Origin: Lepisosteus oculatus
Lineage: Eukaryota > Chordata > Actinopteri > Semionotiformes > Lepisosteidae
NCBI RefSeq assembly: GCF_040954835.1
Contig: NC_090697.1
Location: 7,824,501-7,888,500, forward strand
Direction: 5' to 3'
Length of the DNA stretch: 64,000 nucleotides
Part shown: positions 57,701 to 64,000 of the stretch, piece by piece
Layout of the letters: the number at the start of each line of letters is the position of its first letter
Position numbering within the stretch: the stretch's first letter is position 1
Program-made: the position numbers and the translations under genes
The notes under the pieces: generated by a model
Told to the model about the DNA's origin: nothing
What the model saw: only the letters and a program-made list of their open reading frames with translations
Databases searched by the model: none

Positions 57701-58632
57701 GCTTTCAGTATAAAGAAGGCTATCATTAAAAAAGTGGAACAAGAACTAACCTTTCCAAATAAAAGCGAGACCCCCCCCCCAAATGAGAACCAGAGTTTCA
57801 TAGAAATTTGTGTAGGTTGTATCATTTGTGTAGCTTTTAAACACATCTTGTTATGCTCAGAGCAGGACTGTGGGAAAAGAAGTTGGTGTATTTTTGTTCA
57901 ATGCTTATTTCATTCAGATAATGAAGGTGGCTTAACTGGTCTCATCAAAAATGTATTCAAAGTAATGTAAAGAAGAAACCCTTCAAAAAACAAACTTGTT
58001 GTACATCTTTACTCTTTGGTGGTAGCAATATTCTGCACTGTATTTTCCACTCAGTGGGTACTGTATGAGCATATCATAATCTTTTCTGTGTCCTTAAGGG
58101 TTTAGCATGCAATATTTGTCATAAATACCATTAATCTTTTAATGGTGCACAAATGCCTGTCATTGAGATAGAGCTCCCTATAGGCCTTGTTGATTAGCTG
58201 TGAAATATGTTGTGCAGCAAGTTTGAGATAACATGTGAGAAAAAGATGTTTCAACAGAACCACAGTACCAGCTTGATAGCTTCTGTGCCATCACCTTCAC
58301 TGCTCATCAGTGGTTGTTTCCTTCCTACAGTAGTTTAGTTTATTGCAAATACGTAGTTACTTTTTTGTTTTTTATACTTTTATTCTATTTTTATTCTTTT
58401 GCACATCATCGTTTTTATGATGAGTATTGTTGAATTGTGTATTGGTGGCACAGTGGTAAGCATGGCTGCCTTGCAGTCTGGGTTCAGTTCCTGGCCTGGG
58501 GTGTCTGTATTTGCGTGGAGTTTCTATGTTCTCTCTGTGTTTGTGTGGGTTTCCTCCTGGTGCTCTGGTTTCCTCCCACAGTCCCAAGACATGCTGGTGG
58601 GTTAACTGGCTTGAGGGAAGAGGAGTCCTGCG

Positions 58633-58672
<40 letters not shown>

Positions 58673-61600
58673 CCTGCGGTGGACTGGCGTCCCATCCAGG
58701 GTGTGTCCTGCCTTGCCAGGATGGGCTCCGGCTGCCCGTGACCTCCAGTTGGATAAAGCAGGTAGAAAATGGATGGATGGATTGTTACTTGTATTTGTAC
58801 ATGCTCCGCAGCCAAGACACAGTGCTGTCCTTGTCTCCAGTCTACTCTGCCATTTTGTGTCTGGCTGCAGACCCTCACCCGCCTCCTGTTTAAATCTTTA
58901 CGTGAGTCTTACCCGTCTGTCAAGAGGAGTCTGTGGCGCTTAGGGTCAGTCTGGGTTGTTTGCTGTATCACAGACAGGTTTTTATTGGCCCGTGTCTTTT
59001 AGAACTGTAGCAGCGAGGTCTAGTTTTGCCATTTTTTGTTCTGCTTCTTTCGTAGTTATTTGTCCTGACACAGGGGTACGTTGGTAGATAGTCCCCTTTC
59101 AGGCCGTTGTGTGGGTGGCACTGTGCTGGTATACTGTAAGTGCTGCTGCTGGACTCGGGCACCTGCCTGTCTGTGCTGAATCCCATTTTCAGCTGCAGTT
59201 TGATCGCTCCACTGGCAGGCTCAGTATGGCACGATACACCCTGTCCCAGTACATGTGACCACAAGAACTAGTTTCGCTGTGTGGGCTTCATTAAAGATGT
59301 AAGCCGCTCATGATGCTGCCCAGGGAAGAGCTGTGTGCTTGAAATGCATTGCTGTGTGCAGTTTTCTGTCTGCATCCAGCCATCGCTGTGCTGTTTTTGC
59401 TGTAGAGACACTGTTTATTTATTTTATGCTCATTGAGGCAGTAAGTCTTTTTTCACTTTGATGATTAAGTGGCTTCTGCTTCCTTTGTTATTCTCGAGAA
59501 ACGATGTTTGTTGCCAACTTTTGCAGGGTTTTTTTTTTGGGAGGGGGGGTTTCTTCATCAGTCACTAACGTAGCTCTCGAAGGTCCAAATCCCTAAAACG
59601 GGAGATTTTCTGTCGAAAACTGCGATTGCATAGTTCTTGAATTGATTGTTTCCTTTATTCAGGTATAAAGAAACGCATTGGTTAATTAATCTCTACCGCA
59701 GGTTCAAGATTTTCCATTCATCTTGTCCTTTTTTAATCGAGCCAGACTTGATGGCAGATGCGTGAGGTTGTCAGACCAAGGCATGAGTCCGTGAGACTTG
59801 GTCCCGCTGTGTGTGAGACTTGAGTGCTGTAAGATTATACCAGTGTTGTATAAATATATCATTAATAACCATAAAGTTGTACCCAGTAAAACGAAAGGCA
59901 TCCTAATGGGCAGGAGGTTTGAATTCTTTGTACCATTGTGGCTGCTGGCTGACAGATGATCTTGCAGTGTATCACTACCGAACACTGATTCAATACAGAC
60001 TTCTTGTGTGCATTTTGCTGGCGATCATGCATTTGTTTGGCCAGGCAGCCCACCTGACCCCTATACCACTGTGGGGAAACCCTGCTGTGCACTGTCACGT
60101 GAATGTAACTGGTCTTATTGAACCATGAGGCTGTTGCAGTGCTCCCCCGGGGAGACAGGACTGCACCTCTTGCCTTGTGGAGCTGCACAAACGGTTCAGA
60201 CCCCCTGCCCTGTAATAGCCCTTTCCTCTTACTGGGTACAACTTGATGGTTATTAATGATATATTCATACAATATTGTTACAGCCTAAAGCCCGGTTCTG
60301 TTATAATATCATTAACGTAGCATACACCAAAACATAAAAGAAACAACAGATTTACATACGGAACACAGGCCTTTATTTCCTTTCTCCAGACAAAAGCGAA
60401 TCAAAAAAAAAAATACGCTCTTCAATCCAAACATACTCCGACACTAACTTGACTCAGTCCCAAAAACTCACACTGCCATATTTACATAAAACAAAATAAC
60501 GACTTTTAGACAAAACATGCCCTGAGATTGGAGTCTCATGCTCTACCAACAGAGCTAGCCGGGGCCTTGATACGAAAGAGAAAAGGAGAAAATCGAACCC
60601 CGAAAGGCACTGTGAACATGTCAAGAAAACATCCAAGTCAGTCCATTAATGCGCACAAGCAGTCAAACCACAGGCCAAGCCCCGTGCAAGAGAGAGCAAG
60701 GCTGCCTCAGGATGGTTTGACAGATCTCACGGGGGAATACCAGATCCTCCCATTCAGATTGAATGTCAAGACCGCACCTCCTCTCAATCAGGGTTCGAGA
60801 AGATAAGCACAAAAATAAATAAATATGCATGAATAACAAATGCAGCATGGAGGAGTGTTCATTTTGCCTTTTGATTGCAGTGCAGCATGATTAAAGCATG
60901 ATGTCTTCTGCAGTTATACTCTCCAGCAGCTGTCATTGACAGCATTAAGGCCCGGGGCTGCTTCTTAAGTTTCCTTACATAAACCACAACTTATTCTCCA
61001 GAAATGTTCTCACATGGCCCAGGTTTCTATAATCGGGTTTGGGCTAAAACTAGGTCTGTCTTTCCTTAGATTAAAATTTGCCCTGTAGCCCAGCATACTT
61101 TTAACTCAAGGGTTAAAATGCACAGATGTTTTCACTGCTGGAAGGATGTCACATGTGTCTTAATGCCCACAGATTGTAATTAAGTGACCTTAATAACTTG
61201 TTTATGCCATTTTTTCCGTTATGAGCCTGATTTTGTTTTTTTGCTTTGCAGTTGTTTTGGCAAATGCAAGTATTTCAAAATGTAAAAGGAGTTCAAACCA
61301 TCAGTCAGTCTCCCGAGTGAAAGTGTATTTTAAATCTTCCTCTGCCTCTTGCTGTCCTGCACACTTAGGGAATAAAGGTCTTGTTTTAGATTTCTTAAAT
61401 GAATCTGTCGATATCATTCAGTAAAGAGTGGTCAATCAGACTAAAACATTTCCCACATACAAAAACAGTTAGGAGTAGCACAGATTAAGCAAAGAGAAAT
61501 GTCCTCATGCAAATGACCATGTTAGCAAACAGCTTGCCACTCCTTTAAACATGTGATGTACAGTACATGGCTTCAATTAACTAGAAACAGTTTAGGTTAA

Positions 61601-63763
61601 GTTGGCCTCCCTCTTGTTCATTAATTGCATCTGGATGGAAAGCCACTGATGGAAGGGGACAGATTGTTATTCTATATTTCCCAGCGAACGGCTTTACAGT
61701 GCCACTGGGATAAACTTCCAGGTTTCAATAATCACATCAAACTACTTAACAAACATGATTGATTTAGAAGACACTTTTTGTGATCAGATCAGAGTCCTGG
61801 GTTCAGTTGCAGTCTGGACTGCTTTTTTCTTCATGCAGTTTCCATGTGTCTCCTCCCTGGGATGTACTGGCCAGGGTCACTGGCGTCTCTTCTGGCGTGT
61901 GTGCGTACACTCTGCGGTGGGCTGTGGTGGACACATCAAGTCCAGAGTGTAGTCCTTTCTTGACATGTCCCTGCACTTGAGAAATCAGCCTTTTGTTTTA
62001 CATCTTTTTTTTTGTGCACCTGTAGCTGTGAAGCGGCTGATGAAGGAAGCAGCTGAGCTCAGGGATCCAACAGAACATTACCACGCACAGCCCCTAGAGG
62101 TGAGACGACTTTGACATATTGCAGCAGCAGCGTAAGCTAAACAGCTTCACAAGGGTACTAACTCTGTTGATGGGAAATGAAAATGACACGTCTTGCTAGG
62201 TGCCTGTAGAGACAATTAAAATTCGATTTCATGTCTTCCAGAGGACATCTTTCTAACAAACGAGGAAGTTCTCCTTTCTGTCTCCTGTTTGTTCACACCA
62301 TAGCACAGCACAGCCTGCTTCTTCACATAACCTGAAGCACTTATGTTACTATTATCTTGTCAGAATCTCATGACCTCTAGTGCACAGCAATTTTGAGAAA
62401 CCAGTGCCCCATTAGGGTGACCAGAGACCTTATTGTAAGAAAGTGCCCATTGCATCCTGTGTTCTGTCCTGGCTCCTGCTTGAGTGGTGCAGTAGGCCGT
62501 GTGTGCCCCTCTTATGTGTACAGTGCCTCAGGATCCTTGGAGATGAACAACTTTAGATTAATACAATTATTAATTATGTGTAGTGTAAAAAATATCAGGA
62601 GGAAACGTGTTTTTGCAAATTGATTATATGTAAAATATTTGCTGAAAGAGATTTTTCTTTGGAACCTCCAAATTCAGTATTGCTGACTACAAGAAAGGCA
62701 GGTCTTACTGCCTGGGTATTTTCAGTAGACTGCGGAAGAGACGACTGTTCTAATTCCGTCTCCATGCTCTGACTACCTTTGTGTTCAGGATAACCTTTTT
62801 GAGTGGCACTTCTCGGTAAGGGGCCCTCCTGACTCCGAGTTCGACGGTGGGGTATATCACGGAAGGATAGTGCTTCCTCCAGACTACCCCATGAAGCCGC
62901 CCAGCATTATCCTCCTCACCGTAAGAGCCCGTCATCGTGCCGCAAACTCGTTTCTGTTTCTAGATGATAAGGGTAATCCGAGAGGGCCCTCGCATCAGGC
63001 TTCAGTGTCAGCCTGTGGTCCTCCAAACAAGGTCAACACCTGGCTTGAAACTTTCTCACTTTGTGAACAACTTATTGTTACGTGAAACAGTGTTTTAAAG
63101 TGCTCAACCACCCCCTTGAGTTAATTATTAGCATTTCATTAGGTCTGTATTTAAATAAAATTTACCTTTTGCTAATATTATAATGTTGACATGTAAATAT
63201 TAATAGTAGACGTATACAGTACTTGGTGTCTGATTAACACTGTTTTTAATTATTACAAATGGCTGATAATGGACACTTCTTCTTAGTACTGTGATTTACA
63301 ATGCACATGACATTTACAAAGTGGTGGAAAAACTGTTTGCCACTTTCAGAAATGCATACTGTAAATGTTTTTTTAATCTGTACAATAGAGCAAAAAGTGT
63401 TATTTAGAAACAAAGGAATTCAAAGAGATTTTCCTAAAATTACGTTATTGATGTTTTGGGGGAATGACTATAGTCAAGAACTCTCTGGTCTAAAGCAATT
63501 TATGTATTATCTGGATGTTAGTTTTTCAATTCATAATTCATCTGTCACCTTTTAAGAGGTTTTCTGCATGGTTTTTGTTGAAGACTGGCTTTGTTAAGAA
63601 TACACTGTATATAAAACACATGGTAAATTAAGTCAAAAGGGAGATCTATGAAGTGTTGATGTGTGGTTGTTTTTACAGTCCAATGGAAGATTTGAAGTTG
63701 GTAAGAAGATCTGCCTGAGCATCTCTGGACACCACCCTGAGACCTGGCAGCCCTCCTGGAGCA
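48672..63763 (+). CDS. UBE2J1: Ubiquitin-conjugating enzyme E2 J1, 5' part (four coding exons; gene continues past the window)
   Basis: Exons: 48672-48702, 62026-62099, 62789-62920 and 63679-63763 (322 nt, 107 codons plus one base, all GT-AG). UBE2J1 is a tail-anchored ER E2 that works with ERAD ligases such as HRD1. The visible protein runs METKYNLKSP, then VKRLMKEAAELRDPTEHYHA, DNLFEWHFSVRGPPDSEFDG, YHGRIVLPPDYPMKPPSIIL, NGRFEVGKKICLSISGHHPE and TWQPSWS. The catalytic cysteine is Cys91 in KKICLSIS, the same number as in human. The first 107 residues are close to human without insertions. The rest of the UBC domain, the Ser-rich linker and the C-terminal membrane anchor lie beyond 64,000. 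The start has A at -3 and G at +4. KKICLSIS and NYNLKSP-type features fit UBE2J1 rather than UBE2J2. Confidence 0.95.
50701..50840. repeat. 140-bp inverted repeat, Penelope-like terminal fragment
   Basis: Outer arms 50701-50720 and 50821-50840 are perfect complements over 20 bases (TCAGCATGGAATAAACCTTT). Inner arms 50739-50760 and 50773-50794 are perfect over 22 bases, around a 12-base loop. The right arm reads AAGAAGGCTCCACAGCCGAA followed by ACGTTG. This phrase I associate with terminal repeats of fish Penelope-like elements, which can carry a hammerhead motif (CUGANGA, stem, GAAAC). Here the CUGANGA box is lost. Family and ribozyme relation are inference. Confidence 0.55.
50915..51180 (+). 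repeat. Old 5S-SINE copy, degenerate
   Basis: GACCTGGCCAGTACTGGGAC, CAGGTTCCTGCAGTAAGTGG, TGTCGTGAAAGATCCCTTGT and TTGTAAAACACTTTGGATAA follow the order of the better copy at 52311-52780: 5S-derived box, body, tail. Confidence 0.5.
52095..52232 (+). repeat. tRNA-head SINE (family A), 3' part
   Basis: GTGTGTGTGTCTGCCCTGCG, ATGGACTGGCGTCCTGTCCA and the closing TTGATGGGTGG match the second half of the copy at 58436-58790. The head is absent. Confidence 0.65.
52311..52780 (+). repeat. 5S rRNA-derived SINE, sense
   Basis: GAAGCTCAGCAGGTGTGAGT, ACCTGGATGGGAGACC and CTGGGAAAAAC parallel the internal control region of 5S rRNA (GAAGCTAAGCAGG, TTGGATGGGAGACC, CTGGGAATACC). Body phrases GTGACGGGGACACTTTGGAT and TCATTAAAAATCACAGGACA follow, then a tail ending CTGTAAAGGGCTTTGAGTGG. 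The combination of a 5S head and an AAGCGCTTTGAGTG tail is that of SINE3-type elements. Confidence 0.8.
52791..53022 (-). repeat. 5S rRNA-derived SINE, antisense, tail-truncated
   Basis: The reverse complement of the same family: ACGTCTCATCCAAAGGACGG at the left, then TCCCCGTCACTATACTGGGG, GGTCTCCCATCCAGATACTG and CACACCTGCTGAGCTTCAAT at the right. It keeps more of the 5S head (the A-box side, to GGTGATATAGCTGC) than the sense copy. With 52311-52520 it forms an inverted repeat of about 200-base arms. Confidence 0.8.
57431..57700 (+). repeat. tRNA-derived SINE (family B), full length
   Basis: The tRNA-like head has a near-perfect B box, GGTTCGAATCCCACAG. It is followed by CTCTGTTGGGCCCCTGAGCA, CCGTATAAATGGCTGACCCT, TCTCATGGAGAGCAAGCTGG and the end GGCCAATAAAGTGATCTGAT. 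This is the best-preserved copy here, so the family probably moved recently. Confidence 0.85.
58436..58790 (+). repeat. tRNA-head SINE (family A), full length, with internal (GT)n
   Basis: GGTGGCACAGTGGTAAGCAT head, GTGTGGGTTTCCTCCTGGTG, TCCCACAGTCCCAAGACATG, a (GT)n run at about 58633-58670, GGTGGACTGGCGTCCCATCC, GGATAAAGCAGGTAGAAAAT and the end GGATGGATGG. This is the sense reference for the antisense copies at 4563, 14345 and 28151. Confidence 0.85.
60520..60565 (-). pseudogene. tRNA-Lys-like 5' half (tRNA relic or SINE head)
   Basis: On the minus strand GGCTAGCTCTGTTGGTAGAG and CATGAGACTCCAATCTCAGG match the D arm and anticodon arm of tRNA-Lys (GGCTAGCTCAGTCGGTAGAG, CATGAGACTCTTAATCTCAG). 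The anticodon loop has six instead of seven bases and no longer holds CTT. The variable loop, T arm and acceptor 3' strand are missing downstream. It cannot be a working tRNA. Confidence 0.55.
61795..61960 (+). repeat. tRNA-head SINE (family A), degenerate
   Basis: TTCCATGTGTCTCCTCCCTG, TGCGTACACTCTGCGGTGGG and a few further blocks follow the order of family A, with much loss. It ends about 65 bases before UBE2J1 exon 2. Confidence 0.35.
62026..62099 (+). CDS. UBE2J1: UBE2J1 coding exon 2
   Basis: Acceptor GCACCTGTAG|, donor CCTAGAG|GTGAGA, phase 1 in and phase 0 out. Encodes VKRLMKEAAELRDPTEHYHA and QPLE (residues 12-35; Ala11 is split), the N-terminal helix of the UBC fold. Confidence 0.95.
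62100..62788 (+). other. UBE2J1 intron 2 (0.7 kb)
   Basis: No repeat or exon is recognised. Confidence 0.7.
62789..62920 (+). CDS. UBE2J1: UBE2J1 coding exon 3
   Basis: Acceptor GTGTTCAG|, donor CTCACC|GTAAGA, phase 0 both sides. Encodes residues 36-79, DNLFEWHFSVRGPPDSEFDG through YPMKPPSIILLT, the beta-sheet core with the YPxxPP motif of UBC domains. Confidence 0.96.
62921..63678 (+). other. UBE2J1 intron 3 (0.76 kb)
   Basis: AT-rich, no repeat or exon recognised. The open frame at 63301-63555 has no family resemblance. Confidence 0.7.
63679..63763 (+). CDS. UBE2J1: UBE2J1 coding exon 4 (active-site cysteine)
   Basis: Acceptor GTTTTTACAG|, donor TGGAGCA|GTAAGT, phase 0 in and phase 1 out. 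Encodes residues 80-107, SNGRFEVGKKICLSISGHHP and ETWQPSWS. Cys91 forms the ubiquitin thioester. The next exon should begin with two bases completing Ile or a similar residue (SIRTALL in human). Confidence 0.95.
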
Positions 63764-64000
63764 GTAAGTAGAGACAGAGCTCTCCGGGGCTTAACTCTCA
63801 GCCTGAACGCTCTCCATACGGAACGGTCATGTACAGTACGTGTGCCAAGCAGTTCCCATAGCTATGAGGAAAGATACAAGGTGTGAAAAAGGGGTTAGCG
63901 GATTTCTTTCTGCACAAAGACTTCTTGTGGCACAAGAAATGTCATGCTTAGGCGCCTTTGAGTTATGGCTGGGATGGGAGTTAAATGATATGAAATTCCA
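63764..64000 (+). other. Start of UBE2J1 intron 4
   Basis: Follows a good donor (GTAAGTAG). No further exon is seen before the window ends. Confidence 0.7.

Larger units (their letters stand above)
48703..62025 (+). other. UBE2J1 intron 1 (13.3 kb)
   Basis: The longest intron in the window. It holds an inverted-repeat Penelope-like piece (50701-50840), three 5S-SINE copies (50915-51180, 52311-52780, 52791-53022), family A SINEs (52095, 58436, 61795), a family B SINE (57431) and a tRNA-Lys-like relic (60520). Stretches 48.7-50.7, 53.0-57.4 and 58.8-60.5 kb show no feature I recognise. Open frames at 55.4-56.7 kb are without family motifs. Confidence 0.65.

Noticed and set aside
60094..60099. 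CACGTG E-box in UBE2J1 intron 1 as a CLEAR element
   Set aside because: It is a single core match 11 kb into an intron. Four CACGTG cores in 64 kb is close to chance expectation.

Overview
This is nuclear DNA of a ray-finned fish. The vertebrate gene pair RRAGD and UBE2J1 lies in introns of 0.7 to 13 kb with canonical GT-AG sites. The rest is dominated by fish-type repeats: tRNA-derived SINEs, 5S rRNA-derived SINEs, CR1/L2-like and other non-LTR retrotransposon pieces, Tc1-like DNA transposons and minisatellites. A non-teleost ray-finned fish (gar or bowfin-like) is my best guess from the repeat style, but this is an impression and not a proof. Nothing looks bacterial or viral.

Layout. Positions 1 to about 20.2 kb hold no gene I can recognise. 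This stretch is a repeat-rich intergenic region, or possibly the first intron of a neighbour on the minus strand; in human, ANKRD6 lies head to head with RRAGD. It contains several SINE copies, two decayed LINE fragments, a 20-bp G-rich minisatellite at 7.4-7.8 kb, a deleted Tc1/mariner-like element at 15.5-16.3 kb and a regular 15-copy, 68-bp minisatellite at 18.2-19.2 kb. From about 21.4 kb comes the RRAGD promoter and 5' UTR, with three upstream ORFs. RRAGD then runs on the plus strand as seven coding exons from 21,805 to 43,860, encoding 395 residues. It is followed by a probable 3' UTR of about 2.3 kb. The UBE2J1 promoter at about 48.4 kb carries a perfect TGACGTGG (UPRE/XBP1-type) core inside a near-perfect ERSE-II. 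UBE2J1 starts at 48,672. Its first exon codes for only ten full codons and is followed by a 13.3-kb intron. Three more coding exons, including the catalytic cysteine Cys91, fall before the window ends inside the gene.

Both genes are transcribed in the same direction, in the order RRAGD then UBE2J1, as in human 6q15, so this is conserved synteny. RRAGD encodes a Rag GTPase that carries amino-acid sufficiency to mTORC1 on the lysosome. UBE2J1 encodes a tail-anchored ER ubiquitin-conjugating enzyme used in ER-associated degradation. They are neighbours but not a known functional unit.

I found no clearly undescribed biological system. The observations most worth checking are the strong excess of the interrupted palindrome TAC-N-GTA across the whole window, the UPR-type element in front of UBE2J1, the one-base-overlap uORF on RRAGD, the two minisatellites and several inverted-repeat TE pairs inside introns.
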